From an uncultured Mycoplasmatota bacterium (GTDB lineage: Bacteria; Bacillota_I; Bacilli_A; RF39; UBA660), in the NCBI GenBank assembly GCA_946498375.1, contig CAMMOI010000003.1, positions 1 through 57,466 of the forward strand: a stretch of DNA of 57,466 nt. The letters are read 5' to 3'. The notes under the pieces were generated by a model. It made no database searches and was not told where the DNA came from. It saw only the letters and a list, made by a program, of their open reading frames with translations. The number at the start of each line of letters is the position of its first letter. Positions within the stretch are counted from its first letter, which is position 1. Of the stretch, positions 26,703 to 36,293 are shown piece after piece. The translations under genes were made by a program, and so were the position numbers.

Positions 26703-26760
26703 AGTTAATACTACTATTAAATAATTTCTCATATAAACTAATAAGAGGGGAGAGATTGTT

Positions 26761-27510
26761 ATAAAAGTAGTATTTCCTTTACTAATTTCAAGCATTGCTG
26801 GTTTATCTACCGTATTAGGTTCTTTAGTTATATTCTTTAAAATTTCGCCTAAAAATATTGCTAAATTTATAACTTTTTGTTTAGCTTTTTCTCTTAGTGT
26901 CATGATTTGTATTTCAATAACAGATTTAATTCCAAATTCTACCTATATTTTGCTTTCTAAATATAGACTATTTAAAGGAATAATTATATGTTTAATTTCA
27001 TTTGTTTTAGGAATAATTTCAATTAATATTATTAATAAACAAATAAATAAAAATAAAGTAGGGGATAATTTATATAAAGTAGGGATACTTAGTATGCTCG
27101 CCCTACTTTTACATAATTTACCTGAGGGGATAGCTACGTTTATGAGCGCCTATAAAGATGTCAACTTAGGAATAGCTTTAGGTATAGCTATAATGTTACA
27201 TAACATACCTGAGGGAGTATCAATAGCTGTTCCTATATATTATTCTACAAACAGTCGCATTAAAGCAATAAAAAAGACTTTATTATCCGGATTAGCAGAA
27301 CCTTTAGGAGCATTCTTAGCATATATATTTTTAGCCAAATTTATTACTGATGAATTAATCAGTATCGTACTATTGTTTGTAGCGGGAATAATGATAACTT
27401 TATCAATTAATAATTTATTAGGACAAGCATTAAAATATAAACAAAATAAATTTATTCTTTTAGGGTTAATTGGCGGAGCCGGAGTTATATTATTAAATCA
27501 TTTATTTTAA
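26761..27510 (+). CDS. zupT: ZIP-family divalent metal transporter with a non-AUG start
   Basis: A 249-residue ZIP transporter for zinc or related divalent metals. The metal-binding helices carry HNLPEGIA and HNIPEGVS. The first ATG in frame (26902) would remove the first membrane helix and half of the second. Reading upstream gives the proper N-terminus (SSIAGLSTVLGSLVIFF). The ribosome site GGGGAG at 26747 is eight bases from ATA 26761; ATT 26755 is too close. I therefore place the start at ATA 26761, a rare start codon, or else a mutated ATG with reduced output. Confidence 0.78.
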   Translation: MKVVFPLLISSIAGLSTVLGSLVIFFKISPKNIAKFITFCLAFSLSVMICISITDLIPNSTYILLSKYRLFKGIIICLISFVLGIISINIINKQINKNKVGDNLYKVGILSMLALLLHNLPEGIATFMSAYKDVNLGIALGIAIMLHNIPEGVSIAVPIYYSTNSRIKAIKKTLLSGLAEPLGAFLAYIFLAKFITDELISIVLLFVAGIMITLSINNLLGQALKYKQNKFILLGLIGGAGVILLNHLF

Positions 27511-27586
27511 GCTAAAAAATATATCAGTTAACATAATATATATTATCGGAAGTTGTATATATTTTATTTTTTATGAATAATTATAT

Positions 27587-27614
27587 ATAAAAAAGTTTAA
27601 TTTCTTAAACTTTT
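27587..27614 (-). terminator. Terminator of the HTH regulator gene
   Basis: AAAAGTTTAA (27591-27600) pairs with TTAAACTTTT (27605-27614), with a T run on the minus strand. It overlaps the stop codon. Confidence 0.65.
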
Positions 27615-28393
27615 CGTGATTGAATTTCAGCAATTTTTTCAAATACTTCTGAGGCATTTGCTTCATTAATAGCTGTATATCCTAATTCTTTTAATGCTTG
27701 AACTTTAATGGTATTTAATTGTTGAGTTCTACTTAACGTTTCTTCTTTTTTTTGCTCTATTTCCTGAGCCCAACGTTTATGAGAGTCCATAAGTCTACTA
27801 CGAGAAGCTCCCCCATTATTATAAAGTGTTAGGGCAGAGAAAAGAATGCCTTCAAATATAAATTGTTTATCTTCATTGAATTTAAAATCATTAGGATCTG
27901 TAAATCCAGTAGTCTTAGACATATAGGCAAATATATATTTAATCTCTGGTACATTATCAATTGATTGTAATAGGTGATATAAGTATAAAAAAGCTGTATA
28001 ATTTTGTTCACGTTCAGTGTCATTCTCACCACAATCTAATAGTTTTTCTTTCAATAAAAAAGTAATATCAGATATTAACATTTGTTCGTCTTTGCGTAGA
28101 CCTTTTAAATCTAAATAATTATCATAACCGTTAAAATTTTTAATAGTTTTATTTAGCTTAGATTCTACACTCATCATATAATCTGTTGTAACTTTGATAT
28201 CCTTAATACTTTCTTCATCACCATTTTCGATTTCTAATAAACGAAATAATAACAATTTTTTTTCTTTAGGCCATTTATTTAAAGATGGTAATTCCAAATA
28301 ATTATAGACCATTTGACGAGAAACTCCTAAATATCTAGCTAATTTTACTTTGGAAATTCCTAATTCTTGTAATAGTTCCTTTAAGCTTTCCAT
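27605..28393 (-). CDS. Helix-turn-helix (XRE-like) regulator of unknown role
   Basis: A 262-residue protein. Residues 1-50 form a helix-turn-helix (LGISKVKLARYLGVSRQMVYNYLEL). The rest is an alpha-helical domain that I do not recognise, with a Trp/Lys-rich stretch near HKRWAQEIEQKKEE. There is no membrane segment. It is monocistronic with a strong promoter that contains an inverted repeat, so autoregulation is likely. Targets are unknown. Confidence 0.75.
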   Translation of the reverse strand: MESLKELLQELGISKVKLARYLGVSRQMVYNYLELPSLNKWPKEKKLLLFRLLEIENGDEESIKDIKVTTDYMMSVESKLNKTIKNFNGYDNYLDLKGLRKDEQMLISDITFLLKEKLLDCGENDTEREQNYTAFLYLYHLLQSIDNVPEIKYIFAYMSKTTGFTDPNDFKFNEDKQFIFEGILFSALTLYNNGGASRSRLMDSHKRWAQEIEQKKEETLSRTQQLNTIKVQALKELGYTAINEANASEVFEKIAEIQSRKV

Positions 28394-28426
28394 CTTGATC
28401 TTCCCTTCTCTACTATTTACAATTTA

Positions 28427-28455
28427 ATTATAAACACTTAACAAAAAAGTGTCAA
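28427..28455 (-). promoter_or_regulatory. Consensus promoter with internal inverted repeat for the HTH gene
   Basis: On the minus strand TTGACA and TATAAT are both perfect and 17 bases apart. The spacer holds the inverted repeat ACACTT-N7-AAGTGT (28434-28452), a likely operator because a bound dimer would sit between -35 and -10. Confidence 0.7.
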
Positions 28456-28508
28456 GATACAAGTAAAATTTATTGCAAAATATATGATAATATGTTGTCT
28501 ATTACATT

Positions 28509-29615
28509 TTATAAATACCAAAGTTTTTCATTATTTTTATAAACTTCTTTAATAATTCCACTTCCTAGACATTGTTCTCCTAAATATAGTACACAAGCTT
28601 GGCCTGGAGTTACAGCTTTAACTGGATTTTGATATTTTACTATTGCTTCATTATTATCTAAATATTCAATAGAAACAGCATTATCTGGTCCACGATATCT
28701 AAATTTAGCTGTACAAAAAGTTGGAGTTGTAGGAGAAATAAAATTTAAATTTTCAATTAAGCATGAATCGCTATACAAGTATTCATTATCTTCTCCAAAA
28801 CAGACATATAATACGTTTTTTTCAACATCCTTGCCACAAACAAAATGTCTTTTTTCAAATCCAGCAATGCCAACATTTCTTCTTTGACCAATAGTATAAT
28901 TCATTAATCCGTTATGTTTACCAATAACTTCTGAAGTTTCAATATCGATAATATCTCCTGGGTTTGGCTTTAAATAATTTGAAATAAACTCTTGATAATG
29001 CCTTTCTCCTATAAAACAGATACCAGTTGAATCTTTTTTATGAGCCGTCGCAATATTGGCTTCTTCAGCAATTTTGCGGACTTCGATTTTTGTTAATTTT
29101 CCAACTGGAAATAAAACGTTTTGAAGTTGATTAGGAGTTAATTGAGCTAAAAAGTAGCTTTGATCTTTATTTTGATCTACACCACGTAATAGTCTATTAC
29201 CTTTAGTCTGAGCATAATGCCCAGTAGCAACATAATCAGCTCCTAATTTTTTAGCCTCTTTAATAAACAAATCAAATTTAATATATTTATTACACATTAA
29301 ATCAGGGTTAGGAGTACGTCCTTTTTTTAACTCATCTAAAAAGTAAGTAAAAACATTATCCCAATATTCTTTAATAAAATCAACTCGATGTAATGGAATA
29401 TTTAATTGATCACACACTTTTTTGGCATCATTATAATCCTGTTCTTGAGGACAAATATAATTATTAATAGTAGGATTACCAGCTATATCATTATTTAGTG
29501 TAGCATCCCAATTACGCATAAATAAACCAATAACCTCATATCCTTCTTTAAGCAATAAATATGCTGCTACAGACGAGTCAACTCCCCCACTCATTCCAAC
29601 TACTACTTTACTCAA
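28509..29615 (-). CDS. mnmA: tRNA-specific 2-thiouridylase
   Basis: A 368-residue enzyme that makes 2-thiouridine at tRNA position 34. The PP-loop SGGVDSS, the first catalytic Cys in PDLMCNKYIKFD, the second in GICFIGERHY and the C-terminal barrel are all present, and the length is normal. The start is TTG at 29615, placed after AGGTGATTGC; no ATG fits the conserved N-terminus MSKVVVGMSGG. No cysteine desulfurase gene is adjacent. Confidence 0.95.
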   Translation of the reverse strand: MSKVVVGMSGGVDSSVAAYLLLKEGYEVIGLFMRNWDATLNNDIAGNPTINNYICPQEQDYNDAKKVCDQLNIPLHRVDFIKEYWDNVFTYFLDELKKGRTPNPDLMCNKYIKFDLFIKEAKKLGADYVATGHYAQTKGNRLLRGVDQNKDQSYFLAQLTPNQLQNVLFPVGKLTKIEVRKIAEEANIATAHKKDSTGICFIGERHYQEFISNYLKPNPGDIIDIETSEVIGKHNGLMNYTIGQRRNVGIAGFEKRHFVCGKDVEKNVLYVCFGEDNEYLYSDSCLIENLNFISPTTPTFCTAKFRYRGPDNAVSIEYLDNNEAIVKYQNPVKAVTPGQACVLYLGEQCLGSGIIKEVYKNNEKLWYL

Positions 29616-29682
29616 ATTGCAATCACCTCAATTTACTATGCTAAATTATATCAAAAATAATAAAAAAAATAAAGTTAATCCT

Positions 29683-30267
29683 TTATTTTAGAAGAAATAA
29701 AAATAATGATAAAATTTTGTTAGCTGCAAAATATAAAAATAAATCATATATTATAATCGCTAAAGAAGTAATACCTAATTTTAAAAACAGATTTTTAAGT
29801 AACAAATAAAGAGATTCATTTTCTTTATATATTAATACTCTAAGGAGTTTTTTACTAATTTTTAATGCAATATAAGCAATATAAATAATACATAGAATAA
29901 AAGGCATTTTACAAAGCAAAATATAAATAAGCCCAAATATAATTCCCGATATTTTATAAGCCCCATATAATGATGCTATCAAAAAGCCAATACTCGTACA
30001 CTCAAAAAATAAATAAAATAAAATAAGAGGTATGCCAATTATTGAATATGCCAAAAAAATTAAGATAATTATAATTAATAAATGCATTAATAGCATATTT
30101 TGATGATCATTTTGAATAACTTCTTGAAGATTTTTTAAGTTTTCAATTATTAAATCGATATTGGCAGCACTTTGAAAATTATAATATAAAATACCGAATA
30201 TAAACGCTATAATAATTAATGTAATTATAAATGTTTTTGCTATGTTGTTAGAGTATAATCTTTTCAT
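29683..30267 (-). CDS. SpoIIM-like (DUF95) membrane protein
   Basis: A 194-residue protein with about five membrane helices. An outer loop follows the first helix, and the conserved core reads IIGIPLILFYLFFECTSIGF, as in stage II sporulation protein M. In endospore formers SpoIIM helps engulf the forespore, but DUF95 proteins also occur in non-sporulating species. It is not beside the Xer gene as in Bacillus. Identification rests on the core motif only. Confidence 0.65.
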   Translation of the reverse strand: MKRLYSNNIAKTFIITLIIIAFIFGILYYNFQSAANIDLIIENLKNLQEVIQNDHQNMLLMHLLIIIILIFLAYSIIGIPLILFYLFFECTSIGFLIASLYGAYKISGIIFGLIYILLCKMPFILCIIYIAYIALKISKKLLRVLIYKENESLYLLLKNLFLKLGITSLAIIIYDLFLYFAANKILSLFLFLLK

Positions 30268-30340
30268 ATTTTCACCTATTTAAATATATTTACAATATCT
30301 TAAAAATATGATACATTAATTAAGCAAAGGTGGTAAAACT

Positions 30341-30439
30341 ATGAATAAAAAAGCCCAAAAAATAGCAGTATGGTCTATGTTAATTGTTATGATTTTAGGT
30401 ACAATAGCCGGATTTGTAACTTATTTAATTTATTACTAA
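30341..30439 (+). CDS. 32-residue single-helix membrane peptide (DUF4044-like)
   Basis: A short gene with the ribosome site AAAGGTGG before ATG 30341. The product has a basic start (MNKKAQK) and one membrane helix (VWSMLIVMILGTIAGFVTY), like the very small DUF4044 proteins of Bacilli, whose role is unknown. A strong bidirectional hairpin lies just downstream. It is too short for standard gene calling. Confidence 0.6.
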   Translation: MNKKAQKIAVWSMLIVMILGTIAGFVTYLIYY

Positions 30440-30460
30440 AACATAGATTTATAAAATCAA

Positions 30461-30504
30461 AAAGAAACTATTTGCTACTCTTTTTAGCTTTAGTTTCTTT
30501 TTTT
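30461..30504. terminator. Bidirectional terminator between the DUF4044-like gene and mscL
   Basis: A perfect 10-bp stem, AAAGAAACTA (30461-30470) with TAGTTTCTTT (30491-30500), has T runs on both sides. It overlaps the mscL stop codon. Confidence 0.7.
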
Positions 30505-30944
30505 GTAGTTGTTTTTGATTTTACTTTTTGTTCTTTTAATAAATCTCTTATTTCTTCTAATAATAGGACTTCTTCACTTTTTTTAGTCTCTTTTTTAACT
30601 GTTTCTTTTTTAGATAAAATTCTATTAATTATTTTAACAAAAATAAATATACAAAGAGAAATAACTAGGAAATCTACTACATTTTGAATAAAGTTTCCAA
30701 TCATAATATTGGCTGAACCAAAAGATATTTTAATTCCTGTAAAATCATGACCACCTAAAATTGCCCCAATAATTGGCATTAAAATATCATTGACTACTGA
30801 TGTAACAATTTTTCCAAAAGCACTACCAATAATTACACCTACAGCTAAATCTACAACATTGCCTTGCGAGATAAATTTCTTAAATTCATTAATAAATTTG
30901 TTTTCGTTCAATTTTTTAATATTTTCATTTATTTCTTTATTCAT
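30468..30944 (-). CDS. mscL: Large-conductance mechanosensitive channel
   Basis: A 158-residue channel that opens under membrane tension on osmotic down-shock. The first helix region FKKFISQGNVVDLAVGVIIGSAFGKIV and the second helix around VVDFLVISLCIFIFVKIINR match MscL. The tail is Lys-rich and longer than usual. AAAGGAG precedes ATG 30944, which overlaps the end of the LRR-protein gene by eight bases. Confidence 0.94.
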   Translation of the reverse strand: MNKEINENIKKLNENKFINEFKKFISQGNVVDLAVGVIIGSAFGKIVTSVVNDILMPIIGAILGGHDFTGIKISFGSANIMIGNFIQNVVDFLVISLCIFIFVKIINRILSKKETVKKETKKSEEVLLLEEIRDLLKEQKVKSKTTTKKETKAKKSSK

Positions 30945-31740
30945 TATTTCTCCTTTCTTTATTTATATAACTTCTAATTATAGCTTGATCTTCACTTATT
31001 TGACTATCTACTAAATTCTCTTCTTTTAAATTTTCAGCAAGCTTTAAAAGGTCATGACACATCTTATAGTAATATTTTACAAAAACCGTATCTTTTAGTA
31101 TATCATCATCTAATAAATGATTTGTTTTTTCTAAACAATAATAAGCATTACTATAAACATCTGGCATAAACTTCTTATCTTTTTCCTCTTGACATGCCTC
31201 TTTTAATAATTCATAAGTTTCTAAAAAATAATTATATGTTTTAATAATATCTTGCCAATAAACACTAAGTTGAGAATTATTAGATGCGAGTATTTTTAGA
31301 TTAGGATCAATATTTGTATAATTTATTAAATTTTGCAAAGATTTTTGATTATTAATGTAAACTCTTAAAATATTTACTTTATTCCAACCAATGATTTGTT
31401 CAATTATCCCCTCATTTGCTTTATTATCAATATAAATGTCATCTAAAGTCTTATCGATTATTAATTCATCAATATTACATTGAAAAAATGATTCTTTATA
31501 AATAGTTTCAATTTCTGATAAATTAACAGTTTTAAGATTAAGGTTATTAAAAACTAATTTGCCTAAAACGTGAACATTATTTAAATTAATAGAACTTAAT
31601 GATTGATATTTAGCAAATGCTTTATCTGGCAAGGCAAAAATATTATCAGCCAATTCTATTTTCGTAATACTTTGCTTTTCTTCATCAGTAAAATTTTCTA
31701 ATTCATTTAAAGAATTTATTTTAATTTCATTTTTATCCAT
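30937..31740 (-). CDS. Leucine-rich-repeat-like (BspA type) cytosolic protein
   Basis: A 267-residue protein. Residues 15-110 show LRR_5-like repeats (ITKIELADNIFALPDKAF, LSSINLNNVHVLGKLVF, LKTVNLSEIETIYKESFF). The second half is helical and Lys/Glu-rich with no motif I know. There is no signal peptide, unlike surface BspA proteins. I start at ATG 31740, five bases after AAGGGTGG. It overlaps mscL. Confidence 0.6.
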   Translation of the reverse strand: MDKNEIKINSLNELENFTDEEKQSITKIELADNIFALPDKAFAKYQSLSSINLNNVHVLGKLVFNNLNLKTVNLSEIETIYKESFFQCNIDELIIDKTLDDIYIDNKANEGIIEQIIGWNKVNILRVYINNQKSLQNLINYTNIDPNLKILASNNSQLSVYWQDIIKTYNYFLETYELLKEACQEEKDKKFMPDVYSNAYYCLEKTNHLLDDDILKDTVFVKYYYKMCHDLLKLAENLKEENLVDSQISEDQAIIRSYINKERRNNE

Positions 31741-31794
31741 TTTAACCACCCTTATACCTAGATTAGTTTAACTTAAAAATAAAAATTAATCAAT

Positions 31795-31818
31795 ATAAAA
31801 AACAACTTTTTTAGTTGC
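31795..31818 (-). terminator. Terminator of the unknown gene at 31811
   Basis: On the minus strand GCAACT pairs with AGTTGT and a T run follows. The stop codon lies at the stem. Confidence 0.55.
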
Positions 31819-32626
31819 TTTTAGGAAACTTTAATTTTTTTATAACTTCTTTATTATCTTGGTTAAAATAAAGATCACTAATCAATGTTTGTTGTTTTAG
31901 AGTTTGAGATAAACTATCCAAAGTATTATCATAAATTAATTGATCATCAATTTTAGATTTTAAAGTATATAAAAGTTGATCACTTGGATTATTTATGTTA
32001 TGAAATGCCCTAATTTTGTTTTCTAAGCTACCATAATTATTTTCAAAGAAAATTAATGAAGCATCAATTGCAGCTGAGTTTACTGGAAGAACTTTTAACG
32101 TATCATTATTTATTTTTGATAGTGTCTTTATTTCTACTTGTTGGTTAGGGTACTCTTTGTTTAAATAAAAACTAAAAGTTGCCGCAAATAAATAGTCATA
32201 AATTTCTTCATTAAATTTCTCTAATTTAATAATAGCACCATCTATTATTTTCATATTTAAGTGATATAAATCCAAACTAATAAATTTTCGTGCTTTATTC
32301 CAGGTTAATTTTATTTTTGTTTGTTGATTAATATCAGATTGGTTAACAATTTCTTTAAGTAAGTAGTAAATATATGTAAAAGAATTTAACCATTGGTCTA
32401 ACATTTGATAAATATCTTCTTGACTTAAGGTTTTAGGGATTTTTACTTTTTCCATCATCCCTGCTCCATAAATACTATTAATAGCATCGGCATTTCCCGT
32501 TATATCTAAGCCATTATTACCTGTAGTAACTTGAATACGTTCAAATTCATTCAAATAACAAACATTTAATTTATCCTTAGGTTCTAAAATAACATAAATT
32601 TCTCCATTACAATCTTTAAATTTCAT
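31811..32626 (-). CDS. Protein of unknown function
   Basis: A 271-residue soluble, mainly helical protein with a beta-rich first 50 residues (EIYVILEPKDKLNVCYLNEF). I recognise no domain. It is preceded by a ribosome site (GGGGGA) and lies directly upstream of a terminator. The reading frame has no stops and the same AT-biased codon use as its neighbours, so it is likely a real lineage-specific gene. Confidence 0.6.
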   Translation of the reverse strand: MKFKDCNGEIYVILEPKDKLNVCYLNEFERIQVTTGNNGLDITGNADAINSIYGAGMMEKVKIPKTLSQEDIYQMLDQWLNSFTYIYYLLKEIVNQSDINQQTKIKLTWNKARKFISLDLYHLNMKIIDGAIIKLEKFNEEIYDYLFAATFSFYLNKEYPNQQVEIKTLSKINNDTLKVLPVNSAAIDASLIFFENNYGSLENKIRAFHNINNPSDQLLYTLKSKIDDQLIYDNTLDSLSQTLKQQTLISDLYFNQDNKEVIKKLKFPKSN

Positions 32627-32645
32627 TTTCCATTCCCCCTAATAA

Positions 32646-33302
32646 TTATTTTTCTAAATTATTAATAATCTTCTTTAAATTTTTAATTCTATTAACTATT
32701 TCTAAATTTTCTTTTGGTAATTTATTTTTAATTTCTAAATATTTATAATATTGTCTTTTATAATAGTTTACTGATGATTTTTTATTTATTAATATAGGGC
32801 CAAATTCTAGCTCTAAAGAAGTGTATATAGTTTTTCCTTTTATAAATTTAATTATTATATAATCAATATTATTTTCTCTAACTATTAATTCATCTTCTAT
32901 TAAATATCCTATTTTTAATAAACCTTTTCTTAATTCAAATAAATTATTATTACTTTGGATTATAATTTTATTAATAGACAATAATTTTGACTTATTAGAT
33001 AAGATTTTTAAAATGGTAGTAGTTCCCATCCCCGATAATATAAGAGTATTAAAAGATTTTGTATTAATGCTATTTAAACCATCACTAATTATTGTTGGAA
33101 TTTTAGCTTCTAAATGCTTTCTTTTAATATTATTTATGGCATTATTTAAAGCATTTTGATTAATATCACTAGCTAAAATCTTAAAACATTTTTGATGTTC
33201 AACTAAGTATATACTTAATAAGCCGTGATCACAGCCAACATCTATTACCGCATCATGAGAATCTATAAAATTAGCAATTGCTTTAAGACGCAAACTTTTC
33301 AT
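32646..33302 (-). CDS. trmK: tRNA (adenine(22)-N1)-methyltransferase
   Basis: A 218-residue SAM-dependent methyltransferase of the TrmK/DUF633 family. The SAM motif is VIDVGCDHGLLSIYL and the family motif is LILSGMGTTTILKIL. It follows rpoD with a one-base overlap, the same order as in Bacillus (sigA-trmK). It would methylate A22 of tRNAs in the cytosol. Confidence 0.92.
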   Translation of the reverse strand: MKSLRLKAIANFIDSHDAVIDVGCDHGLLSIYLVEHQKCFKILASDINQNALNNAINNIKRKHLEAKIPTIISDGLNSINTKSFNTLILSGMGTTTILKILSNKSKLLSINKIIIQSNNNLFELRKGLLKIGYLIEDELIVRENNIDYIIIKFIKGKTIYTSLELEFGPILINKKSSVNYYKRQYYKYLEIKNKLPKENLEIVNRIKNLKKIINNLEK

Positions 33303-34399
33303 TAATCATCACTTAAGAAATCTCTAAGTCTTTTAGCACGTGAAGGATGTCTTAATTTTCGCAAAGCTTTCGCCTCAATTTGTCTAATTCTCTCACGAGT
33401 TACATTAAATCTCTTACCTACTTCTTCTAATGTATGACTAGTTCCATCTACAAGGCCAAATCTAAGTTCAAGCACTTCTTGTTCTCTTTCTTGTAAAGTC
33501 ATTAATACATTTTTGATTTCTTCTTTTAAAATTTCATTAGTAGCATACTCCTCTGGTGACATACTTGTAATATCAGGAAGAAAATCACCAAGATGAGAAT
33601 CATCTTCCTCTCCAATTGGTGTTTCTAAAGAAACTGGATCTTGAGATATTTTAATTACTTCTCTAACCTTTTCTACTGTAATACCCATTTTTTGAGCTAT
33701 TTCTTCTTCAGTTGGTTCTCTATCTAAATCTAATGTTAATTGTCGTTGAATACGAACCATTTTATTGATCGTTTCAACCATATGTACTGGAACTCTAATA
33801 GTACGAGCTTGGTCTGCTAAAGCTCTAGTTATTGCTTGTCTAATCCACCAAGTAGCATATGTAGAAAATTTGTATCCCTTATCATAATCAAATTTTTCAA
33901 CGGCTTTCATTAGTCCAATGTTTCCCTCTTGAATTAAATCTAAGAATAGTAATCCACGGCCGACATAGCGTTTAGCAATGGATACCACTAGACGTAAATT
34001 AGATTCAGCAAGTTGATTTTTAGCCATTTCATCTCCCTGCGCTGAACGAATAGATAAATCTCTTTCTTCCTCTGGAGTTAAAAGACTAATTCTTCCAATT
34101 TCTTTTAAATAGCATCTAACAGGATCATTAATATTAACATCTTTAGTTATTTCACTATCATCTAAAATTTTAATTTCTTCTTTTTTAGCTTTTTTAGTAC
34201 CATTTCCATCTGCATCTTCCTCAGCGATTATCTCGATTTTGTTTTCTACAAATGTATTGTATAATTCATCTAAGCTATCATTATCAATATCTAACCCTTT
34301 TAGGGCATCTGCCATTTGTTCAAATGTAACATATCCTTGTTTTTTACCAATTGATAACAATTCTTTTTTACGATCTTCAAAACTTTTTATTTCTACCAT
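33302..34399 (-). CDS. rpoD: RNA polymerase primary sigma factor
   Basis: A 365-residue SigA/RpoD. Region 1.2 contains [11 protein letters not shown]. Region 2 has [37 protein letters not shown] and RTIRVPVH. Region 4 has [19 protein letters not shown]. It recognises the TTGACA/TATAAT promoters seen in the window. ATG 34399 is preceded by AAAGGATGTG; a start 14 codons upstream lies inside dnaG. It is one base after dnaG, so the two are coupled. Confidence 0.96.
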   Translation of the reverse strand: MVEIKSFEDRKKELLSIGKKQGYVTFEQMADALKGLDIDNDSLDELYNTFVENKIEIIAEEDADGNGTKKAKKEEIKILDDSEITKDVNINDPVRCYLKEIGRISLLTPEEERDLSIRSAQGDEMAKNQLAESNLRLVVSIAKRYVGRGLLFLDLIQEGNIGLMKAVEKFDYDKGYKFSTYATWWIRQAITRALADQARTIRVPVHMVETINKMVRIQRQLTLDLDREPTEEEIAQKMGITVEKVREVIKISQDPVSLETPIGEEDDSHLGDFLPDITSMSPEEYATNEILKEEIKNVLMTLQEREQEVLELRFGLVDGTSHTLEEVGKRFNVTRERIRQIEAKALRKLRHPSRAKRLRDFLSDD

Positions 34400-34400
34400 T

Positions 34401-36155
34401 TTAAACACATCCTTTTTTAATTTCAGCAATTTGATTTGCAATTTTTATTTTTTCATTTTTGTCCATACAATTCTTTAATTTTTCTTTTAGTTCTTTTATA
34501 GTTTGCTTTTCATTTACTACTTTTATACTTTTTAAAAAATCATAGAAAGCAGTTTCTTCTAATTCTATATCACTACATACATTAACAATATTTAAAACAT
34601 CAGGAAGGACATTTTCATTATTGGTAACAAAACTTAAAAAATCAGCTAAATTTATTGTTTGATGTAACTCATAATAATATAAAATTTCTTTTATTATCTC
34701 TCGATACTTCGCCTCATTTATAAAAACTAAATTTTCTTGGTATATTCTAACATATTTTGCATCATTCATCATGAAAAATAATAAATTTTTTAAAGTTTTT
34801 TCGTATTTCGATAATTTTATGTTTTTATTATCATTAACAAATTTTAGTTCTTTTTCTTGTTTTATATCTTTATTTAATTTGTCAATTTGCTTTAATTTAT
34901 CTTGTAAAATTTCATAATCTAAATTATAAGTATCTGCCAGTTTTTTTAAAGTAATATCAATTAAAATTGGATCTTTTTCTTGACTTAAATCTTTTAAGAC
35001 ATCATTAACATAATTAGCTAAATCTACCGTTTCATTTAAATTCTTATTTTGCTTTAGATAATTAATTGTAAAATCTAAAAACTTAATTGGAGAATTTAAA
35101 TTCTTTTTAAAAGCATCTATTCCTTGATTAATAATATATTCATCTGGATCTTTATTTCCGGTTAATCTAATGACTTCTACTTCAAAATTTTGATTTTTTA
35201 AAATATTGCCAATTTCATATGTAGCCTTTTGCCCAGGTTCATCACTATCTAAACATAAAATTACTTTGCAATGTAATTTTTGAATTAGTTTTATTTGATC
35301 ACTCGTTAAAGATGTTCCCATAATTGCAACTACATTTTTAACTCCGTTTAAATATAGTCTAATAGCATCCATATAACCTTCTACTAAAATTATACTTTTA
35401 TTGTTTTGAATACTATTTTTAGCTCTATGATAATTAAAAAGCATCTGACCTTTTTTAAAAATAATAGTTTCACGAGTATTTAAGTATTTAGGACCTTCAC
35501 TATTATCATAAAGTCTGCCACTAAAACCAATAATATTTCCATTAGGATCATGTAAAGGAAACATTACTCGATTAATAAATACATCAGTTATTTGTTCATG
35601 ATTATTAATTAACCCCAAATTTTCTAAATCTTTTTCTTGATAATTTTTACTTTTTAAAATTTGATAAAGTAAATCTTTATTTTTTAGTGCCAGCCCAATA
35701 TTAAATTCTTTTATAGCATTATTATCTAAAAAACGTTTAGCTAAATATTCTAGTGCAGCTTTACCTTGTTCTGTTTTTAAATTATTTGTAAAATACTTAG
35801 AGCTAACTTCCATTATCTCATAATAATGACTATACTTTTCATTTTGAATGCTTTTAATTGGCGTTGATAAATGAAAACCTACTTTTTGAGCAATAATTTC
35901 TACTGCCTGCGCAAAAGAAACATTTTCATAATTTTGAACAAATGTAAAAACGTTGCCGGCTGCTCCACAGGAAAAACATTTATATATTTGTTTTTCTTTA
36001 GAAACACTCATACTCGGTGAATGATCAGCATGGAAAGGGCAAACCCCAAAATAATTCTTCCCCTTATGATCAAGTGGAATATAACTACTTATCACTTCAA
36101 CAATATCTACACATTGACGTAAGGCAGTTATCTCTTCTTGTGGTATAAGTGCCAT
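34401..36155 (-). CDS. dnaG: DNA primase
   Basis: A 584-residue primase. The CHC2 zinc ribbon ([19 protein letters not shown]), the Toprim core ([21 protein letters not shown]) and the C-terminal DnaB-binding part are in order. It makes RNA primers at the replication fork. The ribosome site is GGGAGG. It heads the dnaG-rpoD-trmK operon. Confidence 0.96.
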   Translation of the reverse strand: MALIPQEEITALRQCVDIVEVISSYIPLDHKGKNYFGVCPFHADHSPSMSVSKEKQIYKCFSCGAAGNVFTFVQNYENVSFAQAVEIIAQKVGFHLSTPIKSIQNEKYSHYYEIMEVSSKYFTNNLKTEQGKAALEYLAKRFLDNNAIKEFNIGLALKNKDLLYQILKSKNYQEKDLENLGLINNHEQITDVFINRVMFPLHDPNGNIIGFSGRLYDNSEGPKYLNTRETIIFKKGQMLFNYHRAKNSIQNNKSIILVEGYMDAIRLYLNGVKNVVAIMGTSLTSDQIKLIQKLHCKVILCLDSDEPGQKATYEIGNILKNQNFEVEVIRLTGNKDPDEYIINQGIDAFKKNLNSPIKFLDFTINYLKQNKNLNETVDLANYVNDVLKDLSQEKDPILIDITLKKLADTYNLDYEILQDKLKQIDKLNKDIKQEKELKFVNDNKNIKLSKYEKTLKNLLFFMMNDAKYVRIYQENLVFINEAKYREIIKEILYYYELHQTINLADFLSFVTNNENVLPDVLNIVNVCSDIELEETAFYDFLKSIKVVNEKQTIKELKEKLKNCMDKNEKIKIANQIAEIKKGCV

Positions 36156-36211
36156 AATTTACCTCCCTACTTTTAATATATTATCGACAAATGCCCAATT
36201 TCCTCTTTTTT

Positions 36212-36268
36212 GATATAAAAAAATGCAAAAATTTAACTTATTTTAGCATTTTTTAGTAATTTTTGCAT
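36212..36268 (-). terminator. Terminator of the surface-protein gene
   Basis: An 11-bp perfect stem (36223-36233 with 36258-36268, arms ATGCAAAAATT and AATTTTTGCAT) has a T run on the minus strand. Confidence 0.65.
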
Positions 36269-36293
36269 ATAATATATTTTTATTTTTTATATT

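Noticed and set aside
26616-26903. Minus-strand 95-residue ORF opposite the start of the metal transporter gene
   Set aside because: It is the shadow of the true 5' part of the ZIP gene, whose plus-strand frame has family sequence.
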